This document shows positions 1-6,868 of a stretch of DNA of 11,273 nucleotides, piece after piece; positions within the stretch are counted from its first letter, which is position 1, and the number at the start of each line of letters is the position of its first letter. Under the pieces are notes generated by a model, which saw only the letters and a list, made by a program, of their open reading frames with translations, had not been told where the DNA came from and made no database searches. This DNA is from Planctomycetota bacterium (GTDB lineage Bacteria > Planctomycetota > PUPC01 > JACPCR01), in assembly GCA_030740295.1 (NCBI GenBank), contig JASLXP010001160.1:1-11273 (forward strand), written 5' to 3'. Both the position numbers and the translations under genes were made by a program.

Positions 1-1082
1 AGAAGGAAATAACGAACGAGCATCTCATCGAAAGGATGGACGACGTCTTCCGTGCGGTCGAGGATGCCGTAAAAGCTGCCGAGCGTAAGGATGTCCGGCG
101 GACCCTCCTGAAAGAAGAGATGGCCATCCTCATGGCTGACGCGATCCCTGACAATGGCGAGGCATTTCTGACCCAGGGCAGTGGCGGCAAGACCAAATGG
201 GATTTCGAAGACTGGCCTGAAGAGGAACGCCCGGAAACCAAGCTGCCGCCGATCCCGCCGGATTTGCATGACACGCTGGGCGAGCTGATCGATGCGCAGG
301 ACGAGCTGGCCGAAGATGAGGACGATATGCAGTCGCAGATGCAATACGGCGCAACCGATAACACAGGACTCATCGGAGGCGATGGCGGGCCCCTCTCCCA
401 CATGACGGCTAAAGGCCGAAGCGGGAACACGAAGCCAAAGAATAATGAAGTAGGGGGACGCTCGGGTTCGGGCCGCACCGGCAAGTCTTCCGGTGAGTTT
501 GTCGAAGACGTGGACGTCGCCAAAGAAGGCAGGGAAACGGAAGACCGATACACCAAAGAGCAGGAGATGGAGGGCTTCGTGAAATCCAGGGGCGAAAAGA
601 AACGTTCCGGCGGGTCTACTTCTGCCGGCGGAAAGATGTCGGATGAGGCGACAGATTTCGGCCTGCGCGGCGATTCCCAGGTGCGCTGGTCAAAGCAACG
701 GCTGGAGATTCAGGAGAAGCAGGATGACCTGCGTCTCAAGACCGAGCTGTTCGCCCAGAGGCTCAAGGACATCATGGGCACCCCTGACTTCGATGTGAAT
801 TCAGCTTTGCTGCTAATGCAGGAGGTCGAAGCGGATCTGTCTGGCGGCCGGTTTGATCATGCCGTACGAAAACAGATCCTCGCGTCGCGTCACTTGAAGA
901 AGCTGCGCCGAAGTCTCGCGGCTCACATCGCTCGAACGGAAGCTGAATCGAACGGGGAAGGGCCGAAGAAGACTTCCGTTGCCCGCAAGGATGACCCGCT
1001 TCGAGAGAAGTTTCCGGAAGAGTATCGGAAGATGATTGAAGCCTATTACAAGGCCCTCTCGGAAGCAGAAGGACGCCCCTGA
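1..1082 (+). CDS. C-terminal part of a large hydrophilic protein of MoxR/VWA clusters (5' end outside window)
   Basis: The frame is open to the left edge (from base 3, no stop before the ATG at 36), so the ATG at 36 is probably internal. From that ATG, 348 residues are visible. There is an acidic stretch at about 85-100 and a Gly/Ser/Lys-rich low-complexity region at about 105-210 containing GRSGSGRTGKSSGEF at 141-155. A predicted helical, charged segment follows at 218-300, and the tail reads FPEEYRKMIEAYYKALSEA. No membrane segment is seen in this part. From memory, the GRSGxGRxGxSxGEF motif, a GGxTxxGGK motif and the 'YxxxIxxYYxxLSE' end match the C-terminus of very large planctomycete-type proteins near MoxR-DUF58-BatA genes, sometimes labelled DUF4175-like. 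That link is recalled and not computed. The function is unknown. The next gene follows after 65 bases on the same strand, so co-transcription is likely. Confidence 0.8.
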   Translation, partial: KEITNEHLIERMDDVFRAVEDAVKAAERKDVRRTLLKEEMAILMADAIPDNGEAFLTQGSGGKTKWDFEDWPEEERPETKLPPIPPDLHDTLGELIDAQDELAEDEDDMQSQMQYGATDNTGLIGGDGGPLSHMTAKGRSGNTKPKNNEVGGRSGSGRTGKSSGEFVEDVDVAKEGRETEDRYTKEQEMEGFVKSRGEKKRSGGSTSAGGKMSDEATDFGLRGDSQVRWSKQRLEIQEKQDDLRLKTELFAQRLKDIMGTPDFDVNSALLLMQEVEADLSGGRFDHAVRKQILASRHLKKLRRSLAAHIARTEAESNGEGPKKTSVARKDDPLREKFPEEYRKMIEAYYKALSEAEGRP

Positions 1083-1085
1083 TTG

Positions 1086-1114
1086 ATGACTGTGGCGCAG
1101 GCTTTCAACCTGCG
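1086..1114 (+). repeat. Short hairpin-forming dispersed repeat, copy A
   Basis: This 29-base element starts 3 bases after the stop of the upstream gene. It matches 22 of 29 positions, without gaps, to bases 7780-7808, which begin immediately after the DUF58 stop codon. Its core is a dyad with arms GCAGG (1097-1101) and CCTGC (1109-1113) around a 7-base centre. It can be read as an ORF (1086-1163, 25 codons), but most differences from copy B fall in codon positions 1 and 2. That speaks against selection on a peptide. Elements with this look recur between genes in PVC and acidobacterial genomes as I remember them; I could not search. Confidence 0.6.
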
Positions 1115-1147
1115 AAGGCAAACCAATATGCAGCGGCCTGGAGCAAA

Positions 1148-3988
1148 GTGCACCCCAAATTAATTCTTACCCTCCTCTCCATCACTGCCTGCTTCGCCGA
1201 GGCCGAGCCATGGTGGAATCCCGACTGGTCCCACCGGATCAGGGTGGTTGTACCCAAAGCAGAATCGGACAAGGTGGACGGCAAGACCGCTTATCTGAAA
1301 TTCCCGACCGGGGGAATCTCGCAGGAGTCCGGCGCGGACTTCCGAGTCATAGGCCCGGGAACCAAGCCAGCGCCTCACTATCTCCTGAATACGAACCGGG
1401 CCACCTACTCTGAGCTGTTCTTCGAGGTCGCCGAACCAACCGAGGAGCGTCGAGACACAGATCAGACCTACTGGATTTACTTCGGCAATCCGAAGGCGGA
1501 ACCGGAGGAGAGTGACTTTCATCCCACCGCAGGTCTCACGGTTCATTTCTATGAACTCGGTGAATTCCCCGCCAGGCATGAACTGCTGGCTAACAGTTGG
1601 AGGAGGAACGGCCGCATCGAGGATTACAGAACATTCGTCGACTTCACCAAGACGAAGGGAAAAGAGCTCGCCGCGTATCAGTGGCCTAAGATCGAATTCG
1701 ACCGGAATGATCTTGTGCCTCGTGATGACAGCCTTCTCGTATTCCACGGCAAGCTGGATGTGCCTGCCGATGGGGTTTACTCGTTTTCCATCGCTTCCGA
1801 TGATGCGGCCGCCGTCGTCCTTCGAGGCAAAGAATTTGCCGAAGAAATCAAAAAAAAATCCAAGGAGAAGAAGGAATTTGCCGGCTTCGACATCGACGTA
1901 GGCGAGGAGGACATTGAAGCTCTTTTCACAGAGGAAGAGCTGGAGGCCAAGCCCGAATCCGCAGAGAAAACGATTCTCTATTTCAAAGGCGGGAGAGCTT
2001 CATTCAGCAAGCGTTCCCACGCCACGGTGGCATTTGTTGGAAAGGTCGAATTGAAGAAGGGCATTAAGGAAATGTTCTTTTTTCAGACTGTCTGGAAGGG
2101 CTTGCAGTTTGCCGGGCTCGCGTGGAGCGGCCCGAAGATTGGCGGTTGGACCATGATGAGTCAGTCCCATTTCATCCAGCCGATACAGGCAAAGCACGGG
2201 GGCTTCGAGAGCCGGCAAAGCACCAAACCGGCCTCCTTCGATTACGAGGAAATTAATACGTTCCTCATCGACCGTCACATCTACATCGAGGCCGAATTCA
2301 ATGTGACGGATTCCGAGAGTGGTCTCGTCTACAAATGGGATTTCGGCGATGGGGTGGACGGTGTAGAGGGTACGAAAACGACTCACGTTTACCTGGTCAA
2401 GGGTGTGTTCCCGGTGACGCTTTCAGTGCATGAAAATGGAAAGGAGATTTCAAAATTCACCCGGACCGTGAAGCTCCTCGGAAACAAAGAAACTGCGAAG
2501 GACTTCAAGAAAACCATCGCCCGCTACTCTCAAATTCTACGTAACTATCCCTTTGGAAAACTGCCCACACCTTACTTCGATGCGTGCATGACCCTGTTCG
2601 AGAAGGTTTATCCCGATCCTCTGAGTCTCGTGAAAGTCCTCGAGGCTTATGTCGATATTCACACGCCCATCAGAGAGAAGGGCGAACTGCCGGGCCAGAT
2701 GCGCTATTACGCCATGCCCGGGCGGAAGAGCATTCGCCGCAAGAGCTATTACAGCCTTCGTAACAACCTGGCGAGCTATTACATGCGGCTGGGCAGACAG
2801 CAGTTTCATCCAGCCTGCCGGGACTTGAAATCAGCTATCCTAACTCACAACCGGCTCATCGATCTGTATCCTGAAAAACATCCTTCCGAGTTGTTCGAAT
2901 ACCGCGCCTCACCCAGCCGGGAGATTGCGAGGATTCACCTGCAGGAAGAAAGCCTCGATGAAGCGCGCGCTGCTTTCAAGAAACTCGAAGAGGATGCCAG
3001 AGAAGGTCTCCAACGGTGGTACGCAACGGGGGGGCTCGGAAGGGACGCAGATCGGTATCGCTACTGGATTCGTTCGGCAATGATTGGGCGGGCCGATGTG
3101 CTGCTTCGAAGGTCAGAATTGAAAGCGATGGCGTCGCTGTGCGATGAAACATCCAAAGTTCAGCGAAGGCCCATGCGCCCGGCCATCGCCGCCGCGAAAA
3201 GAGCATCCCACCGGACCACGATCGAAGACCTGCTCAGAAGGGACTGGCCTGAGGAAGCGCTGGACCAGTTGCACCTGATGGAAGTGGAGTTTCCAAAAAA
3301 CAAGATGCACGGCATCACCGAGTTTCTGAGGGCAAAGGCACACTTCGCTCTGAGGAACTTCAGCCTGGCCCGCAAGTCACTCATGCTCTGCCTGCGCCTG
3401 CTCGACCCGAGAGCGCTGGAGAACACGGAGGTCAGATTCCTTGATGCGGAAGCACTCTTTCAGATGGACAAACGTGCAGAAGCGGATGCCGCGTTCAAGC
3501 TATTCATCGAACGGCATCCGGAAAATGAATTCGCAGAATTGGCACGCCGCCGGTTGGAGATCGTGTCTGTCATTCGCCTCGATTTTGGAATGGAGGGCGA
3601 GCCATTCCTCATTCAGCACAGGAGATTCAAGTCTTATCCACTCGTGGATCACGTGGATGGCTATGGTGGGAACTACCGCGCGGTCCATCGATGGGCCCCG
3701 CTGGCATACGAAATCCCGATACCTGCGGGCACGGACCGGATTCGGCTGCGCTTCAGAAAGAAAGGCGTGGCCCTGGTCCAGATAAACGACAAGAAATTCT
3801 GGCAGGAGCCACACGCCCGCCGGGATGAAGACGTGGTCGATCAGGAGCTGCTAATCGCGAATCAAGCGGAGTGGGCAAGTGGCAAGATAAAAATCACCTT
3901 CCGCGATGGCCTGAATTACGGGCGGTACTGGGACTTTGACAGCCTCTATGTGAATTGGCTCGAGCTCGAGCTGCTGAAGCTGGATTAG
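1148..3988 (+). CDS. Exported multidomain protein: DUF2341/PA14-like, PKD, TPR-type helices, C-terminal beta domain
   Basis: The 946-residue product starts at GTG 1148, with GGAG at 1140-1143 only 4 bases upstream. This start yields a signal peptide: K4, a hydrophobic core at 5-14, then either AEA cleavage near 19 or a lipobox ITAC with Cys15. Residues 21-125 (WWNPDWSHRIRVVV ... YWIYFGNPKAEP) resemble DUF2341-type beta domains. Residues 130-345 look PA14-like (DGVYSFSIASDDAAAVVL at 208-225) but hold a charged insert at about 228-275. A PKD domain spans about 372-443 with its hallmark YKWDFGDG at 395-402. Residues 445-805 are mostly helical, with TPR-like pairs clearest at 575-615 and 695-805 (RAKAHFALRNFSLARKSL; DAEALFQMDKRAEADAAFKLF). 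The rest is a beta-rich module ending in NWLELELLKLD. It probably works in the periplasm or at the surface as a binding or scaffold protein. No catalytic motif was recognised. It is convergent with the DUF4159 gene. Confidence 0.87.
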   Translation: MHPKLILTLLSITACFAEAEPWWNPDWSHRIRVVVPKAESDKVDGKTAYLKFPTGGISQESGADFRVIGPGTKPAPHYLLNTNRATYSELFFEVAEPTEERRDTDQTYWIYFGNPKAEPEESDFHPTAGLTVHFYELGEFPARHELLANSWRRNGRIEDYRTFVDFTKTKGKELAAYQWPKIEFDRNDLVPRDDSLLVFHGKLDVPADGVYSFSIASDDAAAVVLRGKEFAEEIKKKSKEKKEFAGFDIDVGEEDIEALFTEEELEAKPESAEKTILYFKGGRASFSKRSHATVAFVGKVELKKGIKEMFFFQTVWKGLQFAGLAWSGPKIGGWTMMSQSHFIQPIQAKHGGFESRQSTKPASFDYEEINTFLIDRHIYIEAEFNVTDSESGLVYKWDFGDGVDGVEGTKTTHVYLVKGVFPVTLSVHENGKEISKFTRTVKLLGNKETAKDFKKTIARYSQILRNYPFGKLPTPYFDACMTLFEKVYPDPLSLVKVLEAYVDIHTPIREKGELPGQMRYYAMPGRKSIRRKSYYSLRNNLASYYMRLGRQQFHPACRDLKSAILTHNRLIDLYPEKHPSELFEYRASPSREIARIHLQEESLDEARAAFKKLEEDAREGLQRWYATGGLGRDADRYRYWIRSAMIGRADVLLRRSELKAMASLCDETSKVQRRPMRPAIAAAKRASHRTTIEDLLRRDWPEEALDQLHLMEVEFPKNKMHGITEFLRAKAHFALRNFSLARKSLMLCLRLLDPRALENTEVRFLDAEALFQMDKRAEADAAFKLFIERHPENEFAELARRRLEIVSVIRLDFGMEGEPFLIQHRRFKSYPLVDHVDGYGGNYRAVHRWAPLAYEIPIPAGTDRIRLRFRKKGVALVQINDKKFWQEPHARRDEDVVDQELLIANQAEWASGKIKITFRDGLNYGRYWDFDSLYVNWLELELLKLD

Positions 3989-3990
3989 TG

Positions 3991-4002
3991 GGTGCCGGCA
4001 CC
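3991..4002. other. 12-bp perfect palindrome between convergent genes
   Basis: GGTGCCGGCACC is a perfect self-complementary 12-mer. It lies 2 bases after the stop of the PKD/TPR gene and 28 bases before the stop of the convergent DUF4159 gene. As RNA it could form only a 4-bp stem with a CCGG loop, and no U tract follows in either direction. It is therefore a weak candidate for a bidirectional terminator and could equally be chance. Confidence 0.2.
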
Positions 4003-4030
4003 ACAGAAGTAAAGCGGGATCGAACAGGCC

Positions 4031-5581
4031 CTAATGCGTCATCGCATAGAGGATGATGTTCATTCCGAGTTTCACCGCGTCCTGCGGCGAGTAGCTGCTG
4101 CCAAAGGGATCGGCGGTCTTCTCCCAGCCGTTGGCGAGATCGTATTTGCAGTAGACCACAGCGGTCCGGTCGCCAATGACCAGCCCTTCAACTTTTGGCT
4201 TGTCGAGGTCCGGCTTGAGGAACTGCACGTTCTCGTTGTATTCGACCTTCTTGATGTCGAACAAAGTGTGGAATATTGGATGCTTTTCCGAGAGCCGTCT
4301 CAGCTTCTTTTTAGGGAAGATCAGCGACAGCTCTCTCCGAAAAGCCACATCGAATTGGGCCCGGCCGCAGCAGTTGTCGACCAGCAGAAATCCGCCCGAA
4401 TCAAGGTGTTTTCGCAGGGCATCTCTCTCCTTCGAGTCCAGCGCAAATTCAAAATGCCCCGTCATATAGAGGAACGGATACTTGTTCAGCTTCTTATCCA
4501 CAAGATCGACGGCCACTCGGTCGAAGTTCACGTTGGCGTAGGAACCCTCCTTTACCTCCTTTAAGAAATTGGAAGCCGCGGATGGATTCGGGTCCCAGTC
4601 GCCCGAGTGTTTGACCTGAGCGAATGGAAACCTGCCCGGTTTGCTGCCCTCCTTCTCCTGAACCACTTTGATCTTGGCTATCTGCTCGCCCAGCTCGATA
4701 GTCGCCAGCATGTAGGCCACGATGTTCGTTCCAATCTTGCGCGCATGATTGTTGGCAATGCCTCTTGTCCACGGGTGGACCTTTCCCCCCTGCCAGCCCC
4801 GTTTGAGGTCGTAAGGGGAAAGTATGATTGCTGTGCGACAGCCGATGTTCAGTCCGTGAAGCACGGGGAGCTTGCTGACACGTTCGGTCACTTTTGAGGT
4901 ATAGGCCACCTCGTTGACCGCAAAATGCGCATTGTAGATGGGATGGTCGGCAGGGATCGCGCGGAACGGCCTTTCCGGATAGAGCCGCTTCACCAGCCTG
5001 TTGAACGATTCCACCCACTCTTCATCGCCGCAACAGGCTTCTCCAAAAATGAACCCTCCATTATTCACATAGCGCCTCAGCTTGGAGATTTCCTCATCGC
5101 TGAAATTGAAGGACACATGGCCGGTCAGGTAAATGCAGGGGACGTTGCGCGGGGAGAAGTTGAAGCGATCCATGAACACCACCTGCCAGTGGTATCTGAC
5201 CTGGAGCGCAGGGCAGGCATACGTCAGGAGAGTCTGGATGTCCGCCTGATCCGTATTCCAGTCCCAGTATTTGATCTTGACCATCTTGCCCGCGGTGTTC
5301 GGCGTCATCGCTTCGAGCTGTTTCCCGTAGCCGAGCTTGGCGAACAGGATGGGGGGAGTCGGCCTGCGTTTGTTCTCCGTGCGCCGCTGTGTGATGCCCG
5401 GGTCGATGGGCAGAGGCGCAGCGCCTTCTCCGCCTGACTTACCCGTTGAAGGGGCCGGAGGGGGTGGTCCGCAGTACTGCCGCTTCCTGGCCTCTGCAGA
5501 GACGAGCGTCGTGGTGAGAAACAGCAGGGCTGCTGTTCGCAGGCAGTCCATTGATTTGAGAATTATCCGCTGCATCTGCAT
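4031..5581 (-). CDS. Exported protein with two tandem DUF4159 domains
   Basis: The product is 516 residues. Residues 1-30 form a signal peptide (hydrophobic core AALLFLTTTLVSA at 17-29). A Pro/Gly-rich linker at 38-75 follows. The body consists of two homologous halves, about 75-295 and 315-516. Paired motifs are YLTGHVSF (151-158)/YMTGHFEF (372-379); NGGFIFGEACCG (174-185)/SGGFLLVDNCCG (395-406); HPIYNAHF (213-220)/HPIFHTLF (434-441); CRTAIILSPYDLKRGW/DRTAVVYCKYDLANGW; and GTNIVAYMLA/GMNIILYAMT. The second half opens FPFAQVKHSGDWDPNP, typical of DUF4159 as I know it. DUF4159 has no established biochemical role and often accompanies BatA/VWA proteins. ATGs at codons 1, 3 and 11 all keep the signal core. 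Codon 1 has GGAAG 11 bases upstream, and codon 11 lacks a Shine-Dalgarno. The gene is divergent from the MoxR operon. It is placed outside the inner membrane by its signal peptide. Confidence 0.9.
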   Translation of the reverse strand: MQMQRIILKSMDCLRTAALLFLTTTLVSAEARKRQYCGPPPPAPSTGKSGGEGAAPLPIDPGITQRRTENKRRPTPPILFAKLGYGKQLEAMTPNTAGKMVKIKYWDWNTDQADIQTLLTYACPALQVRYHWQVVFMDRFNFSPRNVPCIYLTGHVSFNFSDEEISKLRRYVNNGGFIFGEACCGDEEWVESFNRLVKRLYPERPFRAIPADHPIYNAHFAVNEVAYTSKVTERVSKLPVLHGLNIGCRTAIILSPYDLKRGWQGGKVHPWTRGIANNHARKIGTNIVAYMLATIELGEQIAKIKVVQEKEGSKPGRFPFAQVKHSGDWDPNPSAASNFLKEVKEGSYANVNFDRVAVDLVDKKLNKYPFLYMTGHFEFALDSKERDALRKHLDSGGFLLVDNCCGRAQFDVAFRRELSLIFPKKKLRRLSEKHPIFHTLFDIKKVEYNENVQFLKPDLDKPKVEGLVIGDRTAVVYCKYDLANGWEKTADPFGSSYSPQDAVKLGMNIILYAMTH

Positions 5582-5605
5582 CTCGGCATTTACTTCCGGT
5601 CAGAG

Positions 5606-5665
5606 TCAGTTTTCATCGGTTTCAGGAAAATACAGCTCAGCCATCTTACATGACGTCGTGCTCAT
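5606..5665 (-). CDS. Candidate 19-codon upstream ORF or leader peptide before the DUF4159 gene
   Basis: On the minus strand an ATG at 5665-5663 opens a 19-codon ORF, MSTTSCKMAELYFPETDEN, ending at TGA 5608-5606. It is preceded by a strong Shine-Dalgarno AAGGAG (5680-5675) at 9-base spacing, better than the site in front of the DUF4159 ATG. It lies just downstream of a candidate promoter and shares the reading frame of the DUF4159 gene, from which it is separated by two in-frame TGAs (5608-5606, 5602-5600) and 24 bases. It could be a translated leader that couples to or modulates DUF4159, or a remnant of an older N-terminus. The peptide matches nothing I recognise. Expression is unproven. Confidence 0.4.
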   Translation of the reverse strand: MSTTSCKMAELYFPETDEN

Positions 5666-5695
5666 AGAAAGCTTCTCCTTGTTTAGTTGAAGAAG

Positions 5696-5724
5696 ATTCT
5701 AAACTCAGGCGATAGCTGCCTCAA
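5696..5724 (-). promoter_or_regulatory. Candidate sigma-70-type promoter for the sORF/DUF4159 transcript
   Basis: On the minus strand TTGAGG (5724-5719) and TAGAAT (5701-5696) are separated by 17 bases. These match the -35 and -10 consensus at 4/6 and 5/6 positions. A start near 5689 would leave about 24 bases before the ATG at 5665, enough for the AAGGAG site. The call rests on the consensus alone. Confidence 0.4.
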
Positions 5725-5758
5725 CTTCAGGCTCCGGCAACTACGCTGGTGGGTCGCG

Positions 5759-5786
5759 TTGTCTCTCTGATTATCTCGCCTAGAAT
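5759..5786 (+). promoter_or_regulatory. Candidate sigma-70-type promoter for the MoxR operon
   Basis: TTGTCT (5759-5764) and TAGAAT (5781-5786) are separated by 16 bases and match the consensus boxes at 4/6 and 5/6. A start near 5793 gives a 5' leader of about 44 bases that contains the AGGAG site before the MoxR gene. The -10 hexamer is identical to that of the divergent candidate promoter on the other strand. Confidence 0.4.
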
Positions 5787-5824
5787 CCGCTCCTTCAGAG
5801 TTCCCTCGGGCACCCTTTTATTTC

Positions 5825-5829
5825 AGGAG
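5825..5829 (+). promoter_or_regulatory. Ribosome binding site fixing a TTG start for the MoxR gene
   Basis: AGGAG lies 7 bases before TTG 5837-5839, an optimal spacing. The first in-frame ATG further down comes only after conserved sequence would already be lost, so the Shine-Dalgarno decides for the TTG start. Confidence 0.7.
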
Positions 5830-5836
5830 TATCTCC

Positions 5837-6868
5837 TTGGCGGAAACCACCAATATTCACACCGAAGAAGAAGCACTACGGGCCGCCGAAGACCTTAGAA
5901 AAGGCAAGGACCAAATCCTTGGTGAACTACGGAAGGTCATCGTCGGACAGAACAACGTGGTCGAGGAAGTGCTGTTATCCATCCTCTCGAAAGGCCATTG
6001 CCTTCTCGTCGGCGTGCCGGGCCTGGCGAAAACCTTGCTCGTCAAATCCATCGCATCCACTCTGGACCTGGCTTTCAGCCGCATCCAGTTCACACCTGAC
6101 TTGATGCCCTCGGACATCACGGGGACACGGGTGATCGAGGAAGACCACACAACGGGCAAGCGAGAGTTCGTGTTCGTGAAGGGGCCCCTCTTTGCAAACA
6201 TCGTGCTCGCGGATGAGATCAATCGCACGCCCCCGAAGACGCAGGCCGCTCTCCTCGAAGCCATGCAGGAGCTCCATATCACTTCTGGCAACGAGCAGTT
6301 CGTGCTCGATCCGCCTTTCTTCGTTCTGGCCACCCAGAATCCGATCGAACAGGAAGGCACTTATCCTCTGCCCGAAGCACAGCTCGACCGGTTCATGTTC
6401 AACATCATGGTCGATTACCCGGAGGACGATGAAGAGATAGAGATTTACCGGCGGACCACCGTGCTGGCGGAAGAGCATGTGAATCCTGTCATCGACGGCG
6501 AGACGATCCTGAAGCTGCAGGCAATCGTGCGGCAGGTGCCCGTCTCGGACTACCTCCTGAGCTACGTCCAGAACCTGGTAAGTGCAACCAGGCCGGGACG
6601 GGAGGACGCGCCGGACTTCGTGAAGGAATACATCAGTTGGGGGGCAGGCCCGCGGGCCGGGCAGTATCTCATCGTTGGCGCCAAGGCACGGGCCCTCACC
6701 CACGGACGCCTGAACGTCTCACCCGACGATGTATCGGCCATTGCGCATCCAGTTCTGCGCCATCGCATTGGCCTGAATTTCAATGCGGAAGCAGAGGGCA
6801 TCAGCACGGACGAGATCATCAATCGTCTGCTCGAATCAGTGAAGCCGCCGGAGGCATCGGATGCCTGA
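5837..6868 (+). CDS. MoxR-family AAA+ ATPase
   Basis: This is a 343-residue AAA+ ATPase, close to the usual MoxR length. Walker A is GVPGLAKT at 59-66. Walker B is IVLADEINR at 122-130, with Asp126 and Glu127. Sensor 1 lies in LATQNPIEQEGTYPLPE (Asn168). An arginine-finger motif LDRF follows at 183-186 (Arg185), and a GPRAGQYLIVGAKARAL segment in the C-terminal lid carries the sensor-2 region. All nucleotide-binding and hydrolysis residues expected for the family are present. MoxR proteins form cytoplasmic hexamers that work with VWA-domain partners in protein maturation or metal and cofactor insertion. Here it heads the operon and its stop overlaps the start of the DUF58 gene (TGATG), which fits translational coupling with its presumed partner. 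The start is TTG with AGGAG 7 bases upstream. The substrate cannot be inferred. Confidence 0.96.
   Translation: MAETTNIHTEEEALRAAEDLRKGKDQILGELRKVIVGQNNVVEEVLLSILSKGHCLLVGVPGLAKTLLVKSIASTLDLAFSRIQFTPDLMPSDITGTRVIEEDHTTGKREFVFVKGPLFANIVLADEINRTPPKTQAALLEAMQELHITSGNEQFVLDPPFFVLATQNPIEQEGTYPLPEAQLDRFMFNIMVDYPEDDEEIEIYRRTTVLAEEHVNPVIDGETILKLQAIVRQVPVSDYLLSYVQNLVSATRPGREDAPDFVKEYISWGAGPRAGQYLIVGAKARALTHGRLNVSPDDVSAIAHPVLRHRIGLNFNAEAEGISTDEIINRLLESVKPPEASDA

Noticed and set aside
36..38. ATG at 36 as the true start of the first gene
   Set aside because: The frame stays open to the window edge, there is no Shine-Dalgarno before this ATG, and the protein type is expected to be much longer.
1086..1163. 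25-codon ORF through repeat copy A, similar to a 29-codon ORF through copy B (7780-7869)
   Set aside because: Differences between the copies are mostly in codon positions 1 and 2 and the ORFs overlap the next gene starts. A structured noncoding repeat explains the similarity better.
4034..4564. 176-residue plus-strand open frame opposite the DUF4159 gene
   Set aside because: The minus strand carries conserved tandem DUF4159 motifs across the whole stretch.
5975..6703. 242-residue open frame antisense to the MoxR gene
   Set aside because: The sense strand encodes complete AAA+ motifs throughout, and the antisense product shows no recognisable domain. It is a by-product of GC-rich codon use.
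6637..6867. Seventy-seven-codon upstream extension of the DUF58 frame
   Set aside because: It lies wholly inside the conserved C-terminus of the MoxR gene in another frame. The TGATG start at 6868 gives a normal-length DUF58 protein.
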